Shown: positions 8,936-16,013, counted from the first letter of the stretch. The stretch: DNA of 23,343 nucleotides from Bacteroidales bacterium (GCA_004552395.1 SFOK01000017.1:1-23343), one strand, 5' to 3'. Notes: generated from the letters alone by a model not told the origin. A program made the numbers and translations.

Positions 8936-8999
8936 GCTTTCGGTTACCTGCTCGCTTTCGGCCTCCGCTTTTGGCTACCTGCCCGGCTTTCGGCTTTCC
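8936..8999. repeat. Imperfect tandem direct repeat, two units of about 32 bp
   Basis: Unit one (8936-8966) and unit two (8967-8999) share the pattern GCTTT(C/T)GG(T/C)TACCTGC(T/C)C followed by GCTTTCGGC, with small indels. A third, more decayed unit may follow around 9008-9030 (GCTACGCTACC). It lies between the spoT promoter and the secG terminator and has no recognised function. Confidence 0.55.
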
Positions 9000-9082
9000 A
9001 TCCCCGATTTCCGCTACGCTACCTTTCCGGCCGCTGCTGTCTGTGTGACGCGTGGCGGTTGAGGCGGGTATATACACATAAG

Positions 9083-9105
9083 GGGAGGCGATTTGGTCGC
9101 CTCCC
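9083..9105 (-). terminator. Hairpin downstream of secG
   Basis: A perfect 9-bp stem, GGGAGGCGA (9083-9091) and TCGCCTCCC (9097-9105), encloses a 5-nt loop. It lies about 110 nt past the secG stop codon, at the end of the long minus-strand gene block. The following bases on the minus strand are only mildly T-rich, so it is a probable, not textbook, terminator. Confidence 0.55.
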
Positions 9106-9213
9106 TATGGTTGGGATTCTGTTCTTGCCGGCTTGGCCTGATGCCGATTAAACTTCGGGCTTCCCGAGTCGTAGCTATCGGACTCCGGGTGGGGTGGTCG
9201 GCTTGAGCGAAAT

Positions 9214-9636
9214 TTAGTTGGCTGTTGTTGCTGCGGCTGCGGGCTGTGCGTCAGCTGCTGCGGCTGCGGGAGCGGCGGCAGGCTGTGCGTCAGCTGCGGG
9301 AGCGGCTGTGGGCTGTGCGTCGGGAGCTGCCTGTGCGGCTGCACCGTTCTGGCCGGGAGCTGCCTGCTGAGCTGCCTGTACGGGAGCTGTCACGGGGGCT
9401 GTCTGAGCTTTGGGCTGTTTGAGGCAGAAGGCGCTGATCACGCTGAGCACACAGATTGTGACGGCGAGTCCCCATGTGGCTTTCTCAATGAAGTCGGTGG
9501 TCTTGCGGTAACCCATGTATTGGTTGCCTGAAGCGTAGTTGGAGGCCAGACCGCCGCCTTTGGATTTCTGAATGAGCACTGCGCCGATGAGAAGCAGTGC
9601 GGCAATTACGATTATAACTGCAAGAAAAACGTACAT
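9214..9636 (-). CDS. secG: Preprotein translocase subunit SecG with long Ala/Pro/Gln tail
   Basis: SecG is the small accessory subunit of the SecYEG protein-export channel in the inner membrane. The first 70 residues are canonical: a hydrophobic helix (about 3-22), the conserved QKSKGGGLAS loop (about 23-32), GYRKTTDFIEKATWGLA, and a second helix (about 54-71). The remaining 65-70 residues are an Ala/Pro/Gln/Asp-rich tail built from repeats of DAQPAAAP type, reflected in DNA by three copies of GGCTGTGCGTC at 9242, 9281 and 9311. The tail is not part of the core fold. The gene closes the minus-strand envelope block, 86 nt after the TPR-like gene, and is followed by a hairpin. Confidence 0.92.
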   Translation of the reverse strand: MYVFLAVIIVIAALLLIGAVLIQKSKGGGLASNYASGNQYMGYRKTTDFIEKATWGLAVTICVLSVISAFCLKQPKAQTAPVTAPVQAAQQAAPGQNGAAAQAAPDAQPTAAPAADAQPAAAPAAAAADAQPAAAATTAN

Positions 9637-9722
9637 ATCTTTATTTATTCAATTATTTTCTGTTTAAATAAGCGGGCCTTTTTGCGCCGTCGACTTCGGT
9701 ACGGGAGTGGAGCACCGTGCGG

Positions 9723-10640
9723 CTAACCCTTTTTGCGGTTCTGAATCAGTATCAGTTTGCGCAGAAACCGAATTTGGTCTGCAAAGTAAACACTTTTTTC
9801 CGGATTATTCAAGGAAAGCTCCGAAATAATCTCAAGAGCCTTGCTATAATTCCGGTTTTTGATCATGACGCGGGCGAAACTTTCGGATAAAGTGCCGGAA
9901 TCGGGGCTTTTAGTCTCGGCTGCGGCGGTTCTCTTTTCGGCGGCTGAATCCTCGGGCGCTGCGGTGGCTGCAGCGGCCGGTGCTGCTTCTTCCGGCTTTT
10001 CGGCCGCAGGAGCCGGCTGCTGCGGCTTTTCTGCTTCCGTTTCCGGTTTTGCATATTCACTCAGTTTCGGAGCCTCCTGTCTTGTGCGGGCTATAAAACG
10101 GTTCACGGCCGCCTGATGAGCCCCGACCTTGCTCTCGTCCATCTCTTCGGCTGTGGGCGCCGAGTCGCGCTCTTTGGCGGCGAGGACTGCGGCATAATCA
10201 GGCGTCGGGTTGAAGATAGCTTTGGTCAGAGCGTCGGTCTCGCGCGGGTCAGTGGCTCCGAACGAGGCCAGGAAGGTGTCGATTGTGTCCGATGTCGAAG
10301 GTGTCTGAGGGAGCTGCTCGGGATAGAAATTGGCCAGAAGGGCCGGGTCTTTTCCGAGCAGGTCGCGCAGGGTCATAGGGTCGCGCAGCGTGGCGCCCAC
10401 ACGGGCGGCCTCCCGCGCCTCATCCTCCGAACCGGGAGCTATAGCGCCCGATGTGAGCCTCAGAAGCGAAGGGAGCACGAACGCCGGGTAGCGTTCCTGC
10501 CAGTATTTGTCGGTTGATAGGTTATCTGCAAGCAAGTCAGTGAGTTTTGCTGGGTTAACAATTGGTTTTTTCGGCGCCCTGAAAGCCCTTAGCCTTTGCC
10601 GGAAGGCTCCGGCGGCGGTCTGAAATCCCGAAGGCTTCAA
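9723..10640 (-). CDS. TPR-like conserved Bacteroidota protein between lptE and secG
   Basis: No precise function is known to me. The N-terminal region (about residues 30-100) has the pattern LTDLLADNL...YWQERYPAFVLPSLLRL...EAREAARVGATLRDPMTL. It resembles the helical start of the tetratricopeptide-type protein that usually sits between lptE and secG in Bacteroidales. The middle (about 170-250) is Ala/Pro/Glu/Lys-rich and probably disordered. The C-terminus (ESFARVMIKNRNYSKALEIISELSLNNPEKSVYFADQ) looks like a single TPR-type hairpin that could bind a partner. The start is uncertain: the longest frame begins with TTG at 10640, an in-frame stop lies at 10671-10673, and there is no ATG before the conserved region. 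A shorter form beginning at a rare codon (for example ATT after an A-rich stretch near 10562) is possible. Confidence 0.7.
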   Translation of the reverse strand: MKPSGFQTAAGAFRQRLRAFRAPKKPIVNPAKLTDLLADNLSTDKYWQERYPAFVLPSLLRLTSGAIAPGSEDEAREAARVGATLRDPMTLRDLLGKDPALLANFYPEQLPQTPSTSDTIDTFLASFGATDPRETDALTKAIFNPTPDYAAVLAAKERDSAPTAEEMDESKVGAHQAAVNRFIARTRQEAPKLSEYAKPETEAEKPQQPAPAAEKPEEAAPAAAATAAPEDSAAEKRTAAAETKSPDSGTLSESFARVMIKNRNYSKALEIISELSLNNPEKSVYFADQIRFLRKLILIQNRKKG

Positions 10641-10684
10641 AGACCCTGGCCGGAACCCGAGGCTCCGGCTTCAAGAGCTCAGGA

Positions 10685-11206
10685 CTACCAGTTTCCGAGC
10701 GTGGCGTTGAAGATCAGGTCCACAAGCTCTTTGGAGATCTCCTGGCATAGCTCGTCTTGCACGTCGGTGAGCATCTCGGAGCTGTCGAAGTCGCGGTAAG
10801 CCGAGAAGGTCTGGTCAAGCGAGAGAGCCTCGTTGCGATGGTCGGTGTAGCGCACTCTCACGGTGATAGTCAGTCGTGTCTGAGTGGCGTAGGCGTCGGT
10901 GCCTACGGCCTGAGGCGTGAGGTTATAACCGGTTATCTCGCCGCTCATCTCGAGATCGGCCGGTCCGTCGGTCTCCTGCAGCTTGGTCTGGCGGGAGATC
11001 ACCTCGAGCAGACGGTTCTCAAACGTCTGCTGCAGAGGTGGATACACGAGCGCGGCGCGGATTGGAAACTCGCCCACGTTGATGTTGTGGTACACAGCGT
11101 AGTTGATCGACGAGCCGTTGAACGTATACGACACGCAGCCGCCGAGCGGCAGAAGCAGCAGGGCAGCGGTCAGTATCGCTATCTGGATCTTGAATCGGGT
11201 TTTCAT
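10685..11206 (-). CDS. lptE: LptE-family LPS-assembly lipoprotein
   Basis: The product (173 residues) starts with a signal peptide and lipobox: MKTRFKIQ, a hydrophobic core, then LGGC with Cys24 as the lipidation site. The mature part resembles the Bacteroidota LptE-like family: YTFNGSSI near the N-terminus, a central PPLQQTFENRLLEVI helix, beta-strands (LTITVRVRYTD) and a C-terminal helix ending in LVDLIFNATLGNW. LptE plugs the LptD barrel that inserts LPS in the outer membrane; LptD is not in this window. The gene lies 45 nt after the sigma-54 activator and 44 nt before the TPR-like gene. This order is recurrent in Bacteroidales and supports the call. Confidence 0.85.
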   Translation of the reverse strand: MKTRFKIQIAILTAALLLLPLGGCVSYTFNGSSINYAVYHNINVGEFPIRAALVYPPLQQTFENRLLEVISRQTKLQETDGPADLEMSGEITGYNLTPQAVGTDAYATQTRLTITVRVRYTDHRNEALSLDQTFSAYRDFDSSEMLTDVQDELCQEISKELVDLIFNATLGNW

Positions 11207-11251
11207 ATCGGTATTTGGTCTCTCAGAGAGGGGATAGGGGCGGCGGCGAGT

Positions 11252-12442
11252 CTACGACTCGAGGCCGTATTCTTTGATTTTGCGGTAGAGGGTGCGTTCG
11301 GAGATGTTGAGCTCGCCGGCAGCCTTCTTGCGGTTGCCGCCGTTGCGGGCCAAAGCGTGGCGTATACTTTCGCGCTCCACATCCTCGAGCGACGGCGACG
11401 GGGGCAGGTCCGGATTGAGGAAATCGAGCGGATGCGTCATGGCCGGGTCTATGCACACGAGCGGATGGTGATTCTGCGCGGGCTCCCGCAAATCCTCCGT
11501 CTGTTTGTCGCGCGCCGGCTGTGATGCCCGGGAGCGGAGCATATTTATCTCGTTCTGCAGGGAGAAAAGCGTCTGCCAGAGCAGGTCGCGCTCCGAATCA
11601 TAGTCGTGACGGTTCCCTTTTACGGGGAGCGTGGATTCCGATGAGGACGCGGGCAGGAACTCGTTGACGGTCTGCGCCGTTATCTCCTCGCCGGCATGGA
11701 AGAGCGCAGCCTGTTCCACCACATTCTTGAGCTGACGCACATTGCCGGGCCAGACGTAGAGAGCCATAAGGCGGCGTGCGTCTTCAGAGAAGGTGATTGC
11801 GGGCGTCATGTAGCGTTCGCGGAAGTCGGCCGCGAACTTGCGGGCGAGCAGGTTTATGTCGGCGGCGCCGCGGTCGTGGAGCGACGGCACATGGATCTGC
11901 ACGGTGGAGAGGCGGTAGTAGAGGTCCTCGCGGAAACGCCCCTCGGCCACAGCCTTGATCAGGTCCACATTGGTGGCGGCCACCACACGTATGTCGGTCT
12001 TCTGCACCACCGACGAGCCCACCTTGAGGTACTCGCCCGTCTCGAGCACACGGAGCAGACGGGCCTGTGTGGTGAGCGGAAGCTCGGCCACTTCGTCGAG
12101 GAATACGGTGCCTCCGTCGGCCTCCTCGAAGTAGCCTTTGCGCGAGGCCACAGCGCCTGTGAAGGAGCCTTTCTCGTGGCCGAACAGCTCCGAGTCGATG
12201 GTCCCTTCCGGTATGGCGCCGCAGTTCACGGCTATGTATTTGTTGTGCTTGCGCGACCCGAAGGCATGGATGATCTTGGGGAAGAACTCCTTGCCGGAGC
12301 CGCTCTCGCCGGTCACGAGCACGGAGAGGTCGATAGGCGCCACTCTCACCGCACGCTCTATGGCCTGCAGCAGGGCGGGTGAGTTGCCCACGATTCCGAA
12401 GCGCTGACGCGCCGCGAGTATCTGTTCGGAAAAATCTTGCAT
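11252..12442 (-). CDS. Sigma-54-dependent Fis-family transcriptional activator (no receiver domain)
   Basis: This AAA+ activator opens promoters bound by RNA polymerase with sigma-54. The product (396 residues) goes directly into the AAA+ domain: Walker A GESGSGKE (45-52), sigma-54 contact loop GSFTGA (92-97, a Ser variant of GAFTGA), Walker B TVFLDE (112-117), FREDLYYRL (170-178), WPGNVRQLKN (231-240). A linker of about 80 residues follows, then a Fis-type helix-turn-helix (about 356-392, GNRKKAAGELNISERTLYRKIK). It has no phosphoacceptor, PAS or GAF input domain, so how it is controlled cannot be read from the sequence. It sits in the envelope block between tonB and lptE. A sigma-54-like promoter lies upstream of the nearby CBS gene; any link is inferred. 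Confidence 0.92.
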   Translation of the reverse strand: MQDFSEQILAARQRFGIVGNSPALLQAIERAVRVAPIDLSVLVTGESGSGKEFFPKIIHAFGSRKHNKYIAVNCGAIPEGTIDSELFGHEKGSFTGAVASRKGYFEEADGGTVFLDEVAELPLTTQARLLRVLETGEYLKVGSSVVQKTDIRVVAATNVDLIKAVAEGRFREDLYYRLSTVQIHVPSLHDRGAADINLLARKFAADFRERYMTPAITFSEDARRLMALYVWPGNVRQLKNVVEQAALFHAGEEITAQTVNEFLPASSSESTLPVKGNRHDYDSERDLLWQTLFSLQNEINMLRSRASQPARDKQTEDLREPAQNHHPLVCIDPAMTHPLDFLNPDLPPSPSLEDVERESIRHALARNGGNRKKAAGELNISERTLYRKIKEYGLES

Positions 12443-12483
12443 AAGTATCGGACTTGGGAGAGAATCTTACGGCCCTGCTCAGA

Positions 12484-13275
12484 TCAATTGGTGCGGGGCG
12501 CTATGGTCCATGTGATGGTGCCTGTGGCGTTCGGTGCGCCCTTCTTGGGTGTCCACCGGGCGGTGTTGGATTGCTGTTCCACCTTGCGCCGCAGGCTCGC
12601 ATCGACACCCGGTGTGATGCATCGGGCGTGCGATGATCGTCCGTCGGCGTCGACAGTCACTTCCACCTTCACCACCACCGGCTTGGAGAGCTTCACCTGC
12701 AGACTCTTGTTTATGGACTTGAGCGATCGGCCGCCGCCCATTGTTCCGGCCGCGCTCACACCTTTGCCGTCGGCGGTGGAGCTGCCGGCCGTGCCGGTCT
12801 GTTTGCCGTCGTGAGTGCCGTTGTGTTTCGAGAATTTACCGCCAACTTCGCTGGAGATCATCTGATCCGGCTCATCGTGTTTCGACGGCTCTGTGGCCTT
12901 CACAGGGGAGGTCTGGCGCTGTGTGGCGAGCCTTTCGGCCGAAGTATTGGGCTTCGGGTTGGAACCGCTTGTCACCACCTTATCGTTGACCGGACCTTTC
13001 TCCGGCTCACCGGCCGGCTTAGGCGTCGGTTCCGGCTCCGGCGCTTCCTCGCTGGAGGCCTCGCCGGCGTCCTCCACGAGGCGCTCCGGCTCTATGAACT
13101 CCTCCGGGTCGAGCAGGTCGTCGGGGTTGGCCAGGGCTATTTCGGCCTTCTGAGGCTTGACCGGCTCCTCACCCGCCACGGGCACGAGTATGAGCAGCAG
13201 CCACAGCAGCAGCGCGATCAGAAGTGTGGCGGCTGCGGCGATTCTCTGTGATAATGTGGTGTCGGATATACGCAT
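12484..13275 (-). CDS. tonB: TonB-family energy transducer
   Basis: TonB spans the periplasm and passes proton-motive energy from ExbB/ExbD to outer-membrane receptors. The 263-residue product has one N-terminal membrane helix (about 12-33), an acidic Pro/Glu stretch (about 52-96), a low-complexity Gly/Ser/Thr linker (about 100-185), and a C-terminal domain (about 195-260). That domain contains VVVKVEVTVDADG, GVDASLRRKV, WTPKKG and GTITWTI, which match the alternating strands and WTP motif of TonB C-termini in Bacteroidota. It follows exbB and exbD in the expected order, 50 nt after exbD. TolA would be an alternative by position, but the C-terminal signature fits TonB better. Confidence 0.85.
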   Translation of the reverse strand: MRISDTTLSQRIAAAATLLIALLLWLLLILVPVAGEEPVKPQKAEIALANPDDLLDPEEFIEPERLVEDAGEASSEEAPEPEPTPKPAGEPEKGPVNDKVVTSGSNPKPNTSAERLATQRQTSPVKATEPSKHDEPDQMISSEVGGKFSKHNGTHDGKQTGTAGSSTADGKGVSAAGTMGGGRSLKSINKSLQVKLSKPVVVKVEVTVDADGRSSHARCITPGVDASLRRKVEQQSNTARWTPKKGAPNATGTITWTIAPRTN

Positions 13276-13325
13276 CTATGCTGTGAAACCTGCGCTGAGG
13301 CAGGAGGAAAGACTGAGGGGTTGAT

Positions 13326-13757
13326 TTATTCGTCGTTCGGCTGGGTGGCGAGCACCATCTTCACGCCCTGCCGGGAGGCGTCGTCGAGCAGCGAGACCAC
13401 GGTGCCGTAGTGGACGTCGCGGTCGGCGTAGAGAGCCACCGGACGCGTGGAGTCCTGGGTGTGGACGAGCTGCAGGAAGGCGGTGAGCTCCTTGCGGGTC
13501 ACCTGCCTGGGCTCGCGGTTGGCGGCTATGGAGTCGTTGCGGTCGGTCACGAAATAGTATTGGCCCAGCGAGTCGATATAGACCTCGCTGACGGGGCGCA
13601 GAGTCACCGTGTCGGCCGATTGCGGGAGGTTCACTTCCATGGCTGTGGGCACGATCAGCGTAGAGGTGATCATGAAGAAGATCAGCAGCAGGAAGATCAC
13701 GTCGGTCATCGACGACATGGAGAATGTGGACAAAGGAGGAAACTGTCGGCGTAGCAT
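13326..13757 (-). CDS. exbD: ExbD/TolR biopolymer transport protein
   Basis: ExbD forms the proton-driven stator with ExbB that energises TonB. From ATG 13757 the product has 143 residues, the usual length. It has a short cytoplasmic start (MLRRQFPPLSTF), then the single membrane helix SSMTDVIFLLLIFFMITST with the essential aspartate at position 19, and a periplasmic domain ending in GVKMVLATQPNDE. The frame is open further upstream, to 13898, but that part overlaps exbB and has no family resemblance. The start lies 13 nt after the exbB stop codon, indicating tight co-expression. Confidence 0.93.
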   Translation of the reverse strand: MLRRQFPPLSTFSMSSMTDVIFLLLIFFMITSTLIVPTAMEVNLPQSADTVTLRPVSEVYIDSLGQYYFVTDRNDSIAANREPRQVTRKELTAFLQLVHTQDSTRPVALYADRDVHYGTVVSLLDDASRQGVKMVLATQPNDE

Positions 13758-13770
13758 CGTGGCGAAGAGG

Positions 13771-14421
13771 TTAGAGAGCTGCGGGCTCGTTGAGCATATC
13801 CATGAATTCCATGGTTGTTGTCTCCATGTTGGTGAGAATCTTGCCAAGGCGTGCGGCCAGGTAATTGTAGGCGAAGAGCGCCAGAATACCCACCACAAGA
13901 CCGGCCACAGTCGTGATCAGAGCCATCGATATGCCGCCGCCGAGGTCGGTTATGCTGACCGCCGTACCTTTCGAGGCCATGCTGTCAAAACTCTGCATCA
14001 TGCCCACCACAGTGCCGAGGAAACCGATCATCGGGGCGCCGGCGGCAGTGGTCGATAGCCAGGCCAGACCCTTGCTGAGGCGCGAGATCTCAATGTTGCC
14101 TGTGTTCTCTATGGCGCCCATCACCTCCTGAGTGGGGCGGCCGATACGCGATATGCCGCGCATGATGAGTCGCGAATAGGGCGAGTCGTTCTTCTTGCAG
14201 AGGCGCTCGGCGTTCTCTATGTCGCCTTCCTGCACACTCTCGCGTATACGCTTCATGAGATTACGGTCGGGCTGCACGGCGCGGGAGATCACCAGACAGC
14301 GCTCTATAAAGATGTAGATGCTGATCAACAGCAGGATAGCTAAGGGAATCATGAGAAAACCGCCGTCTATGACGATCTCCCAGAGGTTCTTGGTTTGTGT
14401 TGCGGTAGTCTGAAGGAGCAT
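13771..14421 (-). CDS. exbB: MotA/TolQ/ExbB proton channel protein
   Basis: The product has 216 residues with three membrane segments: about 20-42 (FLMIPLAILLLISIYIFIERCL), about 120-142 (STTAAGAPMIGFLGTVVGMM, the conserved GLxGTVxGM-type segment with its Thr), and about 165-190 (ALITTVAGLVVGILALFAYNYL). A cytoplasmic region between segments one and two includes RESVQEGDIENAERLCKKNDSPYSRLI. It is the channel-forming partner of ExbD. It begins an exbB-exbD-tonB run and follows pdxJ on the same strand by 112 nt. No Bacteroidota -7 box is visible in that gap, so it may be transcribed from the pdxJ promoter. TolQ is the alternative name; the tonB two genes on favours ExbB. Confidence 0.92.
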   Translation of the reverse strand: MLLQTTATQTKNLWEIVIDGGFLMIPLAILLLISIYIFIERCLVISRAVQPDRNLMKRIRESVQEGDIENAERLCKKNDSPYSRLIMRGISRIGRPTQEVMGAIENTGNIEISRLSKGLAWLSTTAAGAPMIGFLGTVVGMMQSFDSMASKGTAVSITDLGGGISMALITTVAGLVVGILALFAYNYLAARLGKILTNMETTTMEFMDMLNEPAAL

Positions 14422-14533
14422 GGTTCTTTAAGGGGGATATGCTTGTTAAAAAGTGGTTTTCTTGTTTGAAAGGAGCTTGCTATAAGCGTTTTGAAGGGTC
14501 ATTGACATAACCGTAAGGGTCTCGCTGGCAATC

Positions 14534-15250
14534 TCAGGCGAGGCAGTCGCGGTAGCGGCGCAGCGTCTCGGCGATACCCAGATAGAGGGCGTCGCAGATC
14601 ACGGCGTGGCCTATGGAGACCTCGTCGAGCCAGGGTATCGTGGTGCGGAAGAACTTCAGGTTCGAGAGGTTGAGATCGTGGCCGGCATTGAGTCCAAGAC
14701 CCTCCTCGCGGGCCACCTCGGCGGCGTCGCGGAAAGGTGCGGCGGCATTGTGCGGGTCGGCCTTGTAGTTGTCGGCGTAAGGCTTCGTGTATAGCTCCAC
14801 ACGGTCTGCTCCGGCTCTTTTGGCGGCACGAACCTGCTCCGGGTCGGCGTCCACGAAGAAGGAGACGCGGATCCCTTTCTCATGCAGCCGCGAGGCTATA
14901 TCCTGCAGAAACAGGAAGTTGCCGACTACATTCCATCCGGCCGACGATGTGAGGGCGTCGGGAGCGTCGGGCACTAAAGTGACCTGATCGGGGACCACGC
15001 GGAGCACCAGCTCCATGAAGCGCTCCGAGGGGTACCCCTCCACATTGAGCTCCGTGCGGATCACCTTGCGCAGCTGCTCCACATCGGAATAGCGGATATG
15101 GCGCTCGTCGGGACGCGGATGCACCGTGATGCCCTGAGCGCCGAGCGTCTCGCAGTCTTCTGCAAATTTCAATACATCGGGGCGGTTCTCGCCGCGGGCA
15201 TTGCGCAGTGTGGCCACCTTGTTTATGTTTATGCTAAGTCGTGTGCTCAT
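14534..15250 (-). CDS. pdxJ: Pyridoxine 5'-phosphate synthase
   Basis: PdxJ condenses 3-amino-2-oxopropyl phosphate with 1-deoxy-D-xylulose 5-phosphate to give pyridoxine 5'-phosphate, the last ring-forming step of the DXP-dependent vitamin B6 pathway. The 238-residue product is full length and has the family landmarks: NINKVATLRNARG near the start, GITVHPRPDERHIR (about 40-53), ELNVEGYPSERFM, QVTLVPDAPDALTSSAGW, and the C-terminal NAGHDLNLSNL...DEVSIGHAVICDALYLG. Start ATG 15250 fits the usual N-terminus. A well-formed promoter lies 100 nt upstream (15352-15383). It is the first gene of the minus-strand envelope block. Confidence 0.97.
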   Translation of the reverse strand: MSTRLSININKVATLRNARGENRPDVLKFAEDCETLGAQGITVHPRPDERHIRYSDVEQLRKVIRTELNVEGYPSERFMELVLRVVPDQVTLVPDAPDALTSSAGWNVVGNFLFLQDIASRLHEKGIRVSFFVDADPEQVRAAKRAGADRVELYTKPYADNYKADPHNAAAPFRDAAEVAREEGLGLNAGHDLNLSNLKFFRTTIPWLDEVSIGHAVICDALYLGIAETLRRYRDCLA

Positions 15251-15293
15251 TTAAATGCTTTCTTATTTTTTATCGGCGCCGGATTAGGTTTTT

Positions 15294-15308
15294 TGGCACG
15301 GATTTTGT
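15294..15308 (+). promoter_or_regulatory. Candidate sigma-54 (-24/-12) promoter upstream of the CBS-nadK genes
   Basis: The plus strand reads TTGGCACGGATTTTGTA at 15293-15309. Compared with the sigma-54 consensus YTGGCACGrnnnTTGCW, every fixed position matches except TTGT for TTGC, and the spacing between the -24 and -12 elements is exact. It lies in the intergenic region and faces the CBS gene, about 155 nt from its start. A sigma-54 activator gene is encoded 3 kb away. A TAnnTTTG-type box (TAACTTTG, 15308-15315) overlaps its 3' end, so the element could also be a mixture of both signals. Confidence 0.45.
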
Positions 15309-15351
15309 AACTTTGAACGCGCTATAAGCCCGGAGGCGACTTTTCAAGTTG

Positions 15352-15383
15352 CAAATATAGCTATTTCCGCCGAGATAGTCAAA
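15352..15383 (-). promoter_or_regulatory. Bacteroidota-type promoter for pdxJ
   Basis: On the minus strand TTTG (15383-15380) is separated by 20 nt from TATATTTG (15359-15352), an exact match to TTTG-N19-21-TAnnTTTG. Transcription would start near 15346, leaving a leader of about 95 nt before the pdxJ start codon. It probably drives pdxJ and may read on into exbB-exbD-tonB. Confidence 0.72.
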
Positions 15384-15392
15384 TTTAATCCA

Positions 15393-15405
15393 AGCTCCGG
15401 GAGCT
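15393..15405. promoter_or_regulatory. Perfect inverted repeat in the pdxJ/CBS divergent spacer
   Basis: AGCTCC-G-GGAGCT is a 6+6 bp inverted repeat with a 1-nt centre, placed just upstream of the pdxJ -33 element and about 60 nt before the CBS gene start. It could be an operator for a dimeric regulator. No known regulator site is recognised; chance occurrence is possible. Confidence 0.3.
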
Positions 15406-15464
15406 ATACGGACTCTCTCCGGCGCTCCGCTTTCACGGTAACTGATCATAAACTGCTTTAGAAC

Positions 15465-16013
15465 ATGCTTACAGCCAACGATATAATCTCTCTTCACGCT
15501 TCAGGCGAGGCGGCTGCTCCCCTGCGGCTCCCCTCTCCCCACGCCGCCGACGCACCTTCCGTGGCCGCCGGCACTCCCGCCTCTGAGATACTTCCCGTCC
15601 TCCTTGAATCGCCCGCCGGTGTGGTGACGGTCCGCGACGATGAGGGGCTTCCGGTGGGCGAACTCGACTTCAAGGATATGCTTGAGGCTTTCCAGCTCAT
15701 GTTCGCCTCCTCGCGTGACTGCTCCTGGGTCGAACTCCGAATGCCGGTCGCCGACTATTCGGCCTCGGCAATTGCCCGCGCCGTCGAAGATGCCGACGCC
15801 TCGCTGCTCGACATCCTGGCTCAGGAAGACCGCCGAGACCCGGCGCATCTGCTCGTCTCGCTGCGTGTCGACCATCTCGACCCCTCGGGTGTGGTGCGCT
15901 CGCTCGAACGCTACGGCTATACCGTCAGGAGCACTTACGGAGCACGTTACTCGGCCGACAGCGAGTTGGTCTCGGAACGCATCTCCAACCTCAAGCTCTA
16001 CCTCAACATCTGA
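15465..16013 (+). CDS. CBS-domain protein upstream of NAD kinase
   Basis: The product has 182 residues. The start (LTANDIISLHASGEAAAPLRLPS) and the segments SEILPVLLESPAGVVTVRDDEGLPVGELDFKDMLE (about 40-75) fit a CBS-type fold, usually a sensor of adenosine-containing ligands. The second half (about 85-150) is predicted from its pattern to be an alpha/beta domain with RVDHLDPSGVVRSLERYGYTV, resembling the ACT-like end found in AcuB-type CBS proteins. A gene of this kind commonly precedes nadK and diverges from pdxJ in Bacteroidales, as here. It lacks membrane segments and catalytic motifs. Its ligand and target are unknown; influence on NAD kinase is only a guess from the neighbourhood. Confidence 0.8.
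   Translation: MLTANDIISLHASGEAAAPLRLPSPHAADAPSVAAGTPASEILPVLLESPAGVVTVRDDEGLPVGELDFKDMLEAFQLMFASSRDCSWVELRMPVADYSASAIARAVEDADASLLDILAQEDRRDPAHLLVSLRVDHLDPSGVVRSLERYGYTVRSTYGARYSADSELVSERISNLKLYLNI

Larger units (their letters stand above)
8712..9213. other. Non-coding spacer between secG and spoT
   Basis: These 502 bases hold the spoT promoter (8770-8801), several decayed short direct repeats and the secG terminator hairpin (9083-9105). Repeats include CCTCCGATAATT at 8869-8880 and 8901-8912, two CGCGACTC copies near 8832-8848, and two roughly 32-bp imperfect units at 8936-8999. The spoT frame is open through 9077 but the implied peptide is Gly/Lys/Arg-rich and without family support. I see no tRNA or convincing small RNA. 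Confidence 0.6.

Noticed and set aside
8712..9077. N-terminal extension of spoT of about 120 residues, frame open to 9077
   Set aside because: The extension contains a consensus promoter, is low-complexity and has no counterpart in Rel/SpoT proteins, whereas ATG 8711 gives the normal length.
13758..13898. Extended N-terminus for ExbD
   Set aside because: It lies within exbB in another frame and is unlike any ExbD; ATG 13757 gives the standard cytoplasmic start.
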